Source of the DNA: Tetrahymena thermophila SB210
Taxonomy: Eukaryota > Ciliophora > Oligohymenophorea > Hymenostomatida > Tetrahymenidae
Reading direction: 5' to 3'
Assembly (NCBI RefSeq): GCF_000189635.1
Contig: NW_002476363.1
Location: 434,001-498,000, forward strand
DNA length: 64,000 nucleotides
The position numbers were made by a program, and so were the translations under genes. This document shows positions 24,555-37,426 of the stretch, piece after piece (within the stretch, counting starts at the first letter, position 1; every line of letters begins with the position of its first letter). Below the pieces are notes generated by a model, which saw nothing but the letters and a program-made list of their open reading frames with translations, was not told where the DNA came from and did no database searches.

Positions 24555-27500
24555 TCATAAATTAAATTTTTAATTTTATTTTAGTAAACTTTCTAAATTT
24601 TATTTGTTAAGTTAACTGTATGACTAAAAAGATAAAAATTCTTCATAACTTTTCTATTATTTTTTTTAAATAAAAATATATTATTATAAATTAAAAATAT
24701 CTAAAAGATTTACCTAGTTAAAATTATTTTATTTAATAGCATTTGGGTAATCAAAGTCGTAAGCCAAACTTGTAAAGAAACTATTTAATTCCTTAGAACA
24801 CTACTTAATTAGATTAATATTTAATTAAAACATTTATAAATAGCTCTGTTATTAAAATATTTAGTCAATTTAGTTATTTGGCTATTCAGGATTAATAGCA
24901 TAGTATTTACAAATAACTAAATATATTGAAGTGATAGTGATTAATCTCAAAGAATATTTCATTTTGTTTGAATCAAGAATAATAAAATCTAAAAATTAGT
25001 AAGCCTCTCTGTATCTTTTATAGGATTGCTCATCTCTTTTTCTAAAGAAAATACAAGATTTACTTTATACCTATTGAATACTATCCCATTGTGCCATAGC
25101 CAAATCCATCCAATAGCAAGCAGTTATGGGATTGAGTTTCCACTTAAGACACTATTTATTTATAAATTATAAATAAAATGAATGCTAAAAAAAACTTACT
25201 TTGATTATTTCAATTTCTTGTTGGCTTATTAAATTTTTTTAAGATGCATACTGTGAACCAGAAAGAATATCATTCAAAGAGGGAGGATATATTTCCTTAT
25301 TTTATTAATTGTTTAATTTAAAAAAAATAAATAAATTAAATTTACCTCTTATTTAGAAGCTATGAAGATGCAAGCAATAGCTATTATGTAATATCTATCT
25401 TCTTTGATGTTTTGTATTTTTGTAAAATATAAATCAAAGTAGTAAATTGCTTTGTGTGTGGTTTCTCTTTTTAAATAAAATTTCATGCATTATCTTTGCA
25501 TCCAATCAACTAAAATAAATCTAGATTAGTGATTGAACTAATTACTTTTACTGAAAATATTATAATCAATATAATAAGTTGTTTCTGCTTCTATTAAGTT
25601 TGAAATATCTTCCACTGTTTAGAGCTATAATTCAGGTTTTTTTAGCTTTTCTTCAATATCAAACATTTGAATTTGCTCTTCTATTGTTAAGGTAGGTGGA
25701 AGCTATCTGAAGCTTACCTGAACTTACTAATTATTTTAACTGACAGAATGAAGGTTGAATAAAGATATAGAAGATGCAGATGGTGATGTATTTGAAGTAG
25801 AAGAATAGGGCTAAGAAAAAGGTGAAATACTTTCCTTGAATATATCTGTAGAGAGGTTTCTGTTTACAAGAGATACAGAAACTATATGCAATTTTTATGA
25901 ATTATTTTCATTCAAATTTATGAGATTTTAATTTTCTTTTTCTTAATTTTCCTTTGATTAAGAAATAATTTAATTATTTAATTTACTGTTTTATACTTTT
26001 AAAGACTATTTAGATTTATCTTAATTGTTAATACTTTCATTATTAAATGCATTTGAGAACATTTATCCATTCTAATTTAAGCTATGAGGAGGTAAATTTT
26101 CATCATTCTCTAAATAGTTTGTTTCATTCATAAAGAAATTTTAATCCTTATTGCAGAATGTCATAACGTTTAAATCTTGTTTAAAGACACTTTAATTTTC
26201 ATTTAGTTATATTATGTCAGTAATTCCTGATATACCTTGCTTTTGTATGTCACTAGGAATGTTTTGTCTATATTCATACTCACTTTGGCTTCTTTATGAA
26301 TTAATACTTTATTGCTTTGTTTGTTTTGTTGGTTCATATGAAATTATTTAAATTTATTGTTTTTACATTTCACCTTCTATTAATGATAATCTAAGTTATT
26401 ATTCAGCTAACATTTTCTTTTAATTTTACAGATTTTTTTCTGCTTAATTCTAGCTTATCATTTATTAAGTGATTTGCTAATTATAAGTTTATTCAATACG
26501 TGCAGTGCTGGACAAACTATTAAGTGAATTTATAAAACTTCCTTTTAAAGATTTATTTACTGCTTGTACTGCTTAAATATTTTCAGTATTCCTTTTAGTT
26601 TGATCCTAGCTAGCTTTGAAGCTGAGTTCCAAGCTATTTCTTGCTGATTTTAATTTTTAATTTTCTTTCTTTTCTAAGCTTTGACGCTCATTAAAATTGT
26701 TTAGTAATAAATTAATTGTTTGGGTCAGGCTGTTATTACTTTTTAAATTTTTGAAAGATTCATTAGATGATTAATTATTATTATTTTAAAAGTTTTAGGA
26801 TTAATTTGAGCTTAGTTTCCTCTTATTATTATTTTTGCTTAAACTTCCATTTTGAAAGGGTTTTTTTGTTTATTCATGATTTATTTCAGTATTTGAAGTT
26901 TGTTAATTTTAATTTTTAACATTAACTGTTAATTGTTATTAAGTTTGATTAACATTAAAAGGCTTATTATTAATTAAAGTATTTAAAATCAATTATTATT
27001 TTTGCATTTAGTTATTTTAATTTATTTATGGAATTTATTAACTTATTTCAACTTCACTTTTACTATTTCTATATTTTATTACTTTAGGAATTTCTTCTTT
27101 AAAATCTTTAACAAAATTCAATAAATTTTAAGGAATAATTTCCTTATTAATAGATTTTGGGTCACTTACAAAGTTATTATCAAATGTTCCTTTGCCTGGA
27201 TCGGTAAAATGACTTTCTAAGTTTCCTAATTCTTAGTTTTTAAATAGCTCAATGTTGTTTTTTTGTTATTAGAATTTAATATCACATGATTTATTATTAT
27301 TAGTTAAATTATTTAGATTTTTATTTTCTTCATAATTCTCATTCTTATTTTAAATATTGAACTCACTATTATAATCGTCATTAGTATTTAGTTTTTAACT
27401 AAAGTTTTAATTTTGATTTAAATTATTCAGACTATTATTTTTTTCATTAATTGTAATTTTTTGTTTTAAATTCAAACTTTAATTGTTTTTTTAAGATTTT

Positions 27501-30500
27501 TCTTGAAGAGGTAGCTTGTTTTTTAAAATAAAACTATTTTTTATATAATTTTAATTTACAGGCTAACACAATTAACTATTATTAGCCTGACCTAATAAAG
27601 AGCTACCTCTCCCATCATAATTTGCAGATGAATTTGAATTCTTGCTTAAATTATTTTATCTAAAACTATTTGAAAGAGATTTACTCTCTACAACATTAAC
27701 TAAGAGATTTTTTATTATTTATGTATTAAGACCTCTTTTTTTACTAAATGTGTTTACTTTATTGTCTTACTCAGTTTTTTTTTCATCAGTTTGATTTTCC
27801 AACAAAAACATACTTTATTCTTTCTAGTTTTGTTGAATACAATTTAACATTTCATCTTGTAAATTTTATTTTTCTAAGTTACTAGGCTACAAAAAAGATT
27901 TGCAAGATCTTTTTTTAATTAATCCATTATTTGTTTAAAAATTTTAAGGTTTTAAGTTAAAAATAGAATTATTACCCTAATATTCTAATCTGGAATCAAT
28001 ATTTTTGTTCTCTTTAAAGCTATCTTAAAAATGTTAATCTACAGGATATGTATTAATAGTTTGTGTATTCGTTTATTGAAATGTTTTTATGTTTAACTTT
28101 GTTTGTTTAGTTTAGTTAGGGATTTAATGCTCATTATTAACTATGTTATTAACACTATTGTAATCACTTTATTATGTTTCAATTTGGATTTAATCTTCTT
28201 TTTCTATATTTTATTGATTTATTTCTTTGCTTAATTATTAATTTTATTGATTTACTTTGTTTTAAACTTAAAATTCTTTTTCTTCTTCACTTTATTTAAC
28301 AAAATCGATTTGTTTTTCTTGATTCTGCGTATATAAACTCCTCGAACTTTTTCGAATACCTAAAAATCTGTTCGAAAAAGGAGTGTCAAGCTTGTAATCA
28401 TCTATTATTTTATTGCCCACTAATTAAACTGATGGAATTTGGCTATAATTTTAAGAGTTATAGTCAATTTAACCTTAGTCCTTTGGTGTAATTTTTTCTT
28501 AGCCCAGATAAATATTAAAAGAGTTATTTTAACCATTCAAAAAACTTTATCTCTAGCTAGAAGTATTAGTTTTATAATTATTCTAATTTAATTGTTATTA
28601 ATTAAATTCTGAGAATAGCTAAAATGAATCCTTTTTAATAGGAACCTAACTTTCAGTTTATTAGAACTATTACTCTTAAGCATTTGTTTAATAATTATTG
28701 GTTAATGAGAGTTGATTAGATATTTTGAAGTTAAAATTTTTTAAAATTTCATCTATACTCTTTGATATTTAGTCATAATTTTAAGTGTCCATTTTCTTTA
28801 GTGAATTTAGATCATTTTAAAATGTGTTATTATCAATTTAGCTTTAGATTTATTCATAATTATTATTCTATCTTTAGTCCTAATAAAAGCTTTAGTTATT
28901 TGCTTTTTAATCTTATAATCTATAACTGCTAAAGTCTTATTACTACTAAATGATCACATTTGTGTCAACCTTTAATTAATTATTTTGACGAGAAAAGGAA
29001 GAATCCATATTATTTGTCATTTTTTCCTATTATATTTTTTAAAATTCATTTTAAGAAATGCTTTGATTGGTTGGAAAGTTATAAATATTAGAGTATTATT
29101 TATGACTATTTTCTTAATATCCATAATAATTGTTATTATCTGAAACTTCAGCAGCATTAAAATCAGGATTCTATCTAGTAATCCTGCTCTGCCTATGGCT
29201 GTAAGAGTTGTAGTTACTGATTTAATCTATTTAGGTTAAATACTATTCATTTTAGCTATAATTTCTTTACTGGAACTAACTATTTTATTATGTTAATAGC
29301 TAAGATTATTAGATTGATCTTGTTGAAGCAGGGGTTATTTCATTCAAATAACTATTTTCTAATTGATTATTATTAGTTGCGATATCATGCGATCTATTTG
29401 TATATACAGTTTACATATACACAGACAGGTTATTTGTGCTCGTCTTAACATTTCTTATATTCTAATCTGCATGATTAATTGCAGTCTTATTTCTCTATCT
29501 TGAAACCTTTTATGGTACCAGATATAAATATGGCTGCTATGTCCCGATTTCTTAGCTACTTTAATATTAAACCTATTCTTATATTCCATTTTATGGAGTT
29601 ATATCTTAGATTCTCCTCAACTAAAAATCATCTACTCCTATATCCTACAATATAAATAAAAAAATTGATTGATTTACTTTGATTTTAATTAAATTAGTGA
29701 ACTTTCTATTTTTTTCTTATTTGATAATAACATTTTCTCTTTAATATCTTTATAAGATATCTTAATAAATTTATTTGAATATCTATTTAAATAAATCTTT
29801 GAAATTAAAATTAATTTATAATGAGAAATTTTTAACTCAATTCAAACCTTTATTTATAAATTCTATTTCATTTTTATAATAATGGCTTTATTTTAATTTT
29901 TTTTTCAATTAGAAAAGGATTTTTTAATTTTGTGATTGTTTAGTATAGAAAATAAGTTTTTGATTGACTATTTGAGTGAATTAATATATGAAAAAATAAT
30001 AAAAATGTTATTTCATGTTAAAAATAGATATATATTACGTGTTTATAGCTCATTTTTCTTGAATTAAATTATTAATTTCCAGCTGTTTAAGAGTTTTGGC
30101 TATTTATCTCAAAATGCTAATATTACTGCTGATTTTTTGGTAAGGCCTTAAATTAATTTTACTGGAAGTTATCATATGTCTATTGAGAGATAGTAGCTTC
30201 AAGTTCTTTGTTGTTTTAACTTTAAAAAGCATTGTTTATACTTATTTTATGTATATTCTAATTAATGCTACTTTGAGTTTGTTCTACTAATTTCTGAGTA
30301 TCTTCTTACAACCTATATGATTGAATACTTTCAAATTAACTTTTTTGAGAATATACAGAATATGGATTGTTTAAAAAGCAATTAACTTACTAATATTACT
30401 TATAAGATTATTATTATTATTATTATTATTAAATGGTATTTTTGTCATGAATTATTTAATTATTTTTAATATTATTTGTAATCTAACTAAAGCTATTTGT

Positions 30501-31535
30501 TTATTCTTGTTAACTTTAAGATTACTAAAATTATTATTCTATTAGCACATCGTTCTATCTATAAATATTGTTTTAAGCGACTTCTTATATTATTTAATCT
30601 TATCCTTAAAAATATATTGATGATCTTCTTTGAGTCAGTTTATCTTCTCCTATTTGATGAATTGTGTTGTTTTTCTCTAACTCTCCAATTTTTATAAAAC
30701 GATTATTTATTTGACTATTCTTATTTATTTCTAAATTACCTAAATTACTTTATCCATTTAGTAAGGCACTATTTTATTTTGAAGTATTTTTATAATCAGT
30801 ATATTCTTTTTAATAAGCTTTTTGTTGAAAGTTTTCTTTACTTTGAAAAGTCTTTTAATCTAGCTAGTGTTGGTGAAGAAAATTGGAGTTAACATTTACC
30901 TTTAATATTTATTAAGGATTGGTATTTAGTTCATTTTAGATATTCTTCTGAGCCAAAATAGGTTTGATGCTGTTCTAAAGTTGTTATTGCTATTTTTAAT
31001 TTTGATTGCATCTCTACTCTAGAGCTGCTTCTCTTGCACTTAAGAAATTATCAGTACAAATGTTGGCTAAGTGTTTGTTAATATCCTTCTTAATTACAAT
31101 ATTAATGTTAGAAGACCTAGCAGTGTTTACTAAAGAATGAGTCTGAGAGATAGCATTCTATGGAGTTATTATTTAAGTAGCTAACCTTTAATCAGTATCT
31201 TGTTGCTGATATGGTGCATTATTGGTTTAGTTCGTCTACACGTTTTATGATAGTCTTGTAAAGCTCAGTAGCTTCTCTTAAGGCAAGGCGAAATGTTTTG
31301 AGTTATAAGAAGACTTACTGCTTACTGTGTTAAGTCTAGTTTAAGGATTGTAGCAGTCTAATTCATTATTGTTGTACCCTAAAACTTATCTGTATAAATC
31401 TTTAGAAAATCCTACATTGTTATTAATAACTCTAGTTGTAAATGATTATGAAGAAATTTGTTGCTGCTTGTTGATAAGTTACTAAGGTTGAATTTTATTA
31501 GTCGAAATCACAACGTTTTGAGGAAATTAACTCAT
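24555..31535 (-). CDS. Giant cyclin with ~1850-residue Gln/Asn-rich N-terminal extension
   Basis: Predicted exons 31535-30039, 29644-25346, 25295-25200, 25151-24714, 24653-24555. Introns are 394, 50, 48 and 60 nt; total 2142 aa, divisible by three. It starts MSQFPQNVVIS. Roughly residues 1-1850 are Gln/Asn/Ser-rich, with polyQ from a TTA repeat near 30410-30430. The cyclin box begins near residue 1870: SRFILVDWMQRQC, THKAIYYFDLYF, YYIIAIACIFIASKQEE, IYPPSLNDIL, then KCLKWKLNPITACYW of the second cyclin fold. These match the ILVDW, ASKYEE and L.P.T hallmarks of A/B/E-type cyclins. Role from family knowledge: partner and activator of a cyclin-dependent kinase. The 394-nt intron joining the N-terminal exon to the rest is inferred, because the downstream exon has no ATG and both sites are phase 0. 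The size is far above usual cyclins (~400-500 aa). Confidence 0.85.
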
Positions 31536-32914
31536 TAGAAACCTAAATTATTTACTTTTGATTTCAATATTTCTCGAAAGACCAACCTAAAATGCGTATA
31601 TAGGATACCTTCAAAGACCTGATATTAGTTTATTAAATCTTTATTATATAAATAGATAGATCTATTGAACTTTTTTTGATTATTATTTTGGAATTGTATC
31701 TAATATTTGTTATTCAAATCAATACTGATTTTTTAAAATTTTGAGTGATGATAGAAATAATTAAACAACTTTAAACGACTTACTTACTATAATATTGTGA
31801 TTAGCTATTTAAATGCACCAAGTAATTTAAACGAGATGTTTTAAATAATAATAAACAAACAGTTCTTAATATATTAATTACCAAATATATTATTTAGTAT
31901 AGTAAATTTAACACTTTTTATTTTATTTAGAATATCCTATTACATATAAAAAATAAAAGTTTTTAAAAAATTTTTTAATCTACATTACAAGCTATGTTAA
32001 ATTTTGAAATTTTATGAGATAAATATTTTAATAAATTATTTCAAAACGAGTAATTATTAAACTATTTATCAATCATTAATAGTTTTTAAATATTAATTGA
32101 AATAAAATTTCATAATATTTTTAATAAAATATTTCATAAGTTAAAATTAAGTAAACAAAATTTATAAAACTTCTTAAAATTTTAATATTATATGAAAAAA
32201 ATTGATTTTATTTTTTAGAAAATATTATTTACATGTAAAATCATGTATAATTTAATTATTGTTAATTTTTAACTTGAATAAACTCAACAATCAGATAATA
32301 ATTATTATAAAAAAGCACACTAATAAATATAAAGAATAATTTTTTAAAAAATAAACTTTTTAGCAATAAAAAATAAATATTTTCAATGTAATAATTATTT
32401 TGTAAAAATTACTATATCAAAAAAAAAATAAAATAAATTTTAATTTCATTTGTCTTATTTGATAAATGTAAACATTGGATAATAATTAGATAAAGTCAAT
32501 TTTTAATATATTTAATTAATATTCTCTTGTTATTTAAACTAATAATGTAAAATTTAGTAAATATTTGTAATGGATAAAATTTACAAAACTAAATAAATAA
32601 ATTAAAAAAGAGTCTAATTCATTCATAAAATTTTAGCAAAATAATATAAAAAATATTTTAATAAATATTTATTGATTTTATTTTAATTTAATTTATAATA
32701 ATAATAATTGTATTAATATCATTTACTATTAAATATGAACATATATAGGAGTGCCTTAAATTTAAAAATAAGAAATTAATGCATAGAACAATAAGTAAAT
32801 TTAAAAAGACATATATATTTATAAAGATATTCTTTTTAAGGTTTAATAATAAATTCATTTTAACTTAATCAGAAATAAATATACTTTGTAAAATAAATAG
32901 CTAAAATCAATCTT
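31536..32914. other. Intergenic, AT-rich
   Basis: This lies between the cyclin start and the stop of the acetyltransferase gene. Nearly pure A/T, with no coding-like frame and no RNA gene seen. Confidence 0.6.
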
Positions 32915-33703
32915 TCATTATTTTTATTTATTAAATTTTGTTTTGGCTGATTTAAATAAATCTATTATTGAATTTACAGGTGCAGCTAAACAAGTAAATA
33001 AGTCGTTGAAAAAACCTACTTTAATTGAAGAATTGTTTAAATGATAAATATACACATATGCATCATACTACTTTCCTTCAATATCACTATAGTGATCTCT
33101 TTTTATCTCTATAGCTTTAAATCCGTTTCTCTCATAATATTTAATTCCTGCGTTATTATAGGTAACTATGTGAAGATAAATGTATTAAACTAAAGGAGAA
33201 TTTAAGCATATTTCTTTGAGTTTATCCATCATCATTTTTGCTATTCCTTAGCTTCTAAAGCTGTTAATAACACCTATTGTTGTAATATAAACACCATAGT
33301 AATCATCAATCAGATATTTATATCTGAACTATAAATATTTCTACTTGCAGGGCTTACTCATATAAAATAAGCATCCTATTATGACTTTTTACTTTTTACT
33401 AATTTCAAATTCTACTATTATACTTTTTACCTAATTTTTCAATATACTATCATAATAACTATCATGGTAGGGAAGCGGAAACCATTCTTTATGCAAATTT
33501 TTTATTTCTTCCATGTCTTCCTCCTCTACAAAGTTTCTTAAAGTGATTCTTGATTGTATATTAATTTTTTTTAAATCTACTTATTCTAATAATTTATGTA
33601 CATTTGCTATATATTCAAAATTATTTTAAGAATCTGGAGGAAAAGACTCTGATAATCTATCTTAAGACCTTCTCACTTAAATCAAGGGCTTATTTTCATT
33701 CAT
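32915..33703 (-). CDS. NAA60-like GNAT N-alpha-acetyltransferase
   Basis: Single exon, 263 codons (262 aa), starting MNENKPLIQVRR. The GNAT fold is clear: LRNFVEEEDMEEIKNLHKEW followed by FPLPYHDSYY (the WFP..Y.DS.Y element of NAA60), the acetyl-CoA loop RSQGIA, then YLHIVTYNNAGIKYYERNGF and DIEGKYYDAYVYIYHL. The C-terminal ~35 residues (GFFNDLFTCLAAPVNSIIDLF...) look amphipathic, as in animal NAA60, where this region attaches the enzyme to Golgi membranes. Role from family knowledge: acetylates the amino terminus of membrane proteins facing the cytosol. No intron. Subfamily assignment rests on motif order and spacing and is fairly secure; membrane attachment is inferred. Confidence 0.88.
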
Positions 33704-33996
33704 TCTAGATTTTTTAATATGAATTTTTATTATATTATGTCTAAATTGCTTTCCTGTTTTATTTCCCTACTGTAATTTTAATTTATTCTTATAGTGTATT
33801 TCAACAGATTTAACTTATTATTTATTTATTTAAAATATATATTCTTGAAGAGTATATATGTGTTCGATTTAAAAATATTAATTTAAAGAAAATGAGGTTA
33901 TTTACAATCTATGCAAACTCAATTATCAAAATTTAATTCAAAATTTAGATTTTTCGAAATAAAATTTATCAAATTAACTCCACTTATTTCGAAAGC

Positions 33997-34069
33997 GATT
34001 TCTTAGTGTAGTGGTTATCACGTCAGTCTTACACACTGAAGGTCCCGAGTTCAATCCTCGGAGAAATCA
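33997..34069 (+). tRNA. tRNA-Val (anticodon UAC), copy 1
   Basis: This folds as a canonical 73-nt cloverleaf: acceptor GATTTCT/AGAAATC, D-stem, anticodon stem TCAGT/ACTGA with loop CTTACAC (anticodon TAC), T-stem CCGAG/CTCGG with TTCAATC loop, discriminator A. The internal A and B boxes (TAGTGTAGTGGTT, GAGTTCAATCC) match polymerase III promoters. No intron. Confidence 0.95.
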
Positions 34070-34070
34070 A

Positions 34071-34077
34071 TTTTTTT
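34071..34077 (+). terminator. Pol III T-run after tRNA-Val copy 1
   Basis: Seven T residues begin two bases after the discriminator of the first tRNA-Val gene, a standard polymerase III termination signal. Confidence 0.8.
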
Positions 34078-34232
34078 AATATTTAAAAATCCTAAAAATT
34101 AATGAATTATATCTTCTTTTAAACTTTTTAATAGAGAAAATTTACTAAAGATATCAAAATCTATTCAATATTTAAAGAAAAGGAATTTTAATATAAATTA
34201 TTTAAATTTGTATAGGATTATTATCAATAAAG

Positions 34233-34305
34233 GATTTCTTAGTGTAGTGGTTATCACGTCAGTCTTACACACTGAAGGTCCCGAGTTCAATCCTCGGAGA
34301 AATCA
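34233..34305 (+). tRNA. tRNA-Val (anticodon UAC), copy 2
   Basis: The 73-nt gene is identical in every base to the copy at 33997-34069 (same cloverleaf, anticodon TAC), 236 bases downstream in the same orientation. The flanks are unrelated beyond a few bases, so identity is confined to the gene. Confidence 0.95.
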
Positions 34306-34306
34306 A

Positions 34307-34318
34307 TTTTTGTTTTTT
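34307..34318 (+). terminator. Pol III T-run after tRNA-Val copy 2
   Basis: TTTTTGTTTTTT starts two bases after the discriminator of the second tRNA-Val gene and fits polymerase III termination. Confidence 0.75.
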
Positions 34319-34836
34319 AATTAAACTAATATTTATATAATGACCAACTATTATTAATTCATTATTATATTTTTTTTTAATTTTTATATTTATTTAAAAT
34401 AAAAAAGTTATTTTTAAAAATATTATCAAACAAAATTTATAATTTATAAAATCTATTTATTGTTAATTAAATTTAAAAGATGAATTAAAGTAATTTAAAA
34501 AAATATTTTCAAGTGAATAAATTTAATCAGAAGAAATATATTAAGGTAAATCTTTGCAGAATTTTACCCTTAAATATGAAATGCTATTAAATTAAATAAA
34601 AAATGAAATAAATTTATTCAGATATAGTATAAATTATTTTACATATTTTTTATCAATTTAATTATTTTTATGAAAAATGAATTTTGAAGTATTTAAATCT
34701 TTTTAAAAATGGAATAATTTTATTTATAATATAACTTAATAAACAAATAACATTGAAAATAAAACAATTTTAAACATTTTTAATATTAAACATTATGGAA
34801 TGGAAATTAAACAAATTTAAATAAGTATTATTTTGC
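34319..34836. other. Intergenic, AT-rich
   Basis: Spacer between the tRNA-Val pair and the stop of the zinc-ribbon/LRR gene. I see nothing in it. Confidence 0.6.
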
Positions 34837-37426
34837 TCAAATAGATGTGTATTCTATGTATTTAAATGAAATATATTACTCAAGGATTTGATATATTAAA
34901 TCTTTTCTAAATAAACTTTTGTGTTAAGAATAAATTGCTTGAGTTATGTAGCACAAATTCGATTTCATTTTTTGATATTTTTTAAATAAATCATTCATTT
35001 TTGTTTCAATTGACATAGTTTGGAGCAGTTTGCTATTTGCTATAATATTTTCTAAAATGATTCTCTTCTGTGTTTCATGAAATTACCTATGAAAAAAATA
35101 AAATTAAACTCTAATTATGATAATTAAGTGATACTTATCTATTATAAGGCAAATATTTCTCAAATTAGGAAATGGGTTTTAGCTAATTGCATAGAAAAGA
35201 TTTTCCTTGCAGAACTCTCCAAAATCTTAAAACTGATACTGAGATTCTTTTCTATATTTTAAATAATTTTTAAGCTTTTATAAATGCCAAATTATTGAGT
35301 TTGTTTTACTAAATAAGATATATTTCTAAGTTTTTCAAAGAAAGACAATTTTTATTTATCAAAGATCCTATCTGCTCGATAATAAGGCTTAAATTATGAC
35401 TGAATTCCCTATTTTGAAAATAAATTTGTTTAATAATTAATATCTAAATTAGTAATTTAAATTACTATAAATTTATTTTAAGAGTTGTAAGTTAGTAAGT
35501 GTGAAGAATCTCAAAAAGTTCAGCAAATTACACGTTACTCAAATTTAAATTATCTAAACTTAACTCTAAATCAGTTATTTGTTTATTTTTTTTAAAGATA
35601 TCAATGAAATAAGGGAAATTTTGTTAACTTAAGTGGATATCCATATTTAAATAAGTTATTTTTCCAGTGCAGTCTGCCAAAAATTACAATAATTAACCAT
35701 TTAAAATATTTAATTCACTTAATATATCATCTTAATATGATTCTTAAAATATACTCAAGCTCCTTAAATTATCAAGACACTTACTATTTTTTTATTATTT
35801 TAAAGCAAAGTTGAAAATTTAATCAAACGATACCATATTATTGATATTTTTAATTAAAAGATTATCTTGTGTTTTATTCTAATCCTATTGATCCTTCTGC
35901 TCTTCAATTTAATTTAGTAGATATTTATCATAACTTTAATTATTTATATCAATATTATTCATTTATTTTAAGTTAAATTCTTTCTTAGATTTATCTTCAT
36001 TTTCATCTTCACTTGACTAGCTTTTTGTTTCTTTTTAACCATATTCTCCTTCGCTATGTTCATTCATCATGCATAGTTCTTCATTTTACACAGGACAATA
36101 CTTTGCATCATTCATTTTGCTTTGACCTTCTTAATTCTAAGTTTTTTGCTCATTATTTTAACTTTTCAAGTGATATAAATTATCATCTTTATTTTTATTT
36201 TCATTTTCATTTTCAGCTATTTCTTCGCTTTAAATTACTTTTTTATTTTAACTCTCTTCTTCGTTTTCCTCTTCAAATTAACTTTCCTCTTCGTTTTTGA
36301 TTTCTTCAAAAGAACTATCTTGCATACTTTAATCTGAGCTTTCTAAACCCTACTCGTAATCATCATATTCATCATCTTATTAACTGTTTTGAGTAGAGAT
36401 AAAATACATATTTGAATATTAATAAGTTACCTCAAAATATTAAGAGTTATTGACTCAGCTTAACTGATCTTGAAAATTTATTATAAGAGGTACTCATAAA
36501 AGTAATAAATCTATTCATCTTAATAAATTCAATATTATGTATTGACCTATGATTTATTTTTTAATTTACATGATGTGTCATTAATGAAAAAGGAGCAGTC
36601 AATGCTTTTTAATGAAGGAAACTGCTATTAGATTTTTATTAAATCTGAATTGCCTTGGAATGGATCTATATCATATGATAAGTGCTACACATTTTACCAA
36701 TTACCTAATTATGATGAAAACCTATTTTTAAAATGCAATTTTAGATTTTATTTAAATTTATTGAGTTTGATTACTCGCTTTTTATGAATAATTAGGTAGA
36801 ATATTGTTATAAGTAATTGAAAATAGGAGAGATATTTTAATATTGAGTAAAATCAATATGTTCCTGTAAGTCTAAAATAATACACTTATCTTTTGTCGCT
36901 TAGATAGCTTTTTATAATTAATCAGACTACTTTAAACTATTATTTAAAAGCTAAATTACTGATCTTAGCTAAAATTGTAAGTTTGAACAAGAAATTAAAC
37001 TTATTTATTTTAGTTTTATTTTATGTAAATAATATTTTACGCTTAGATAAATTTTTTATCTATAACAATGTGAACTAACTCTGCAAAGACTAAGCTTTAA
37101 TAAAATTCTTCGCTTATCAAAGTTTTTTGGGTGATCTTTATTTATTTTTATTTATATACTTCTGAAGACAAGTCATTAATTTTCTTTAATGATCCATCTA
37201 TCAGTTATTATGCAATATTGGGAAAAGCTAGTCTTATAAGATGACAAGAGGTATATTTCTTTTTGAACATATACTAGTCTTTTATAGTAGATTTACAATC
37301 AAGGCATAACCATTCGACTACGTTGCTTTTTTAAAGCTTTAAATACTCAATTTTTTATGAAATTTTGCATAAACTACAAAGTAAATTTTTAATCTAATTT
37401 TGATTTAATTCTTCTTTTTCTATCAT
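34837..37426 (-). CDS. Zinc-ribbon / leucine-rich acidic protein, function unknown
   Basis: Predicted introns: 37000-37040, 36774-36883, 36519-36569, 36384-36430, 35252-35309, 35087-35134. Coding sum 2235 nt (744 aa), divisible by three. The N-terminus has two CxxC pairs 25 residues apart (LCSLCK ... WLCLDCKST), suggesting a treble-clef or zinc-ribbon fold. The middle is strongly acidic (E/N/D/Q-rich, about 35950-36380). Both flanks contain LRR-like segments (for example LKSIDCSFF, NLRSLSIFQESY, KITYLNMDIHL, ITDLELSLDNL, NLRNICLIID). I do not recognise a family. The structure around 36.8-37.0 kb is the least certain part: the 110-nt intron uses a weak GCGAG acceptor. It could be a ciliate LRR protein with a zinc-binding head, for example a scaffold or ligase adaptor; that is speculation. 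Confidence 0.65.

Noticed and set aside
30497..30697. Plus-strand hydrophobic ORF, with a long TGA-free plus frame across 30.1-30.97 kb
   Set aside because: The minus strand here encodes the Gln-rich N-terminal part of the cyclin in one uninterrupted frame with coding-like composition; the plus reading is its Phe/Leu/Tyr-rich shadow.
36013..36300. Plus-strand Phe/His-rich ORF
   Set aside because: It is the antisense of the Glu/Asn-rich acidic segment of the zinc-ribbon gene (GAA on one strand reads TTC on the other).
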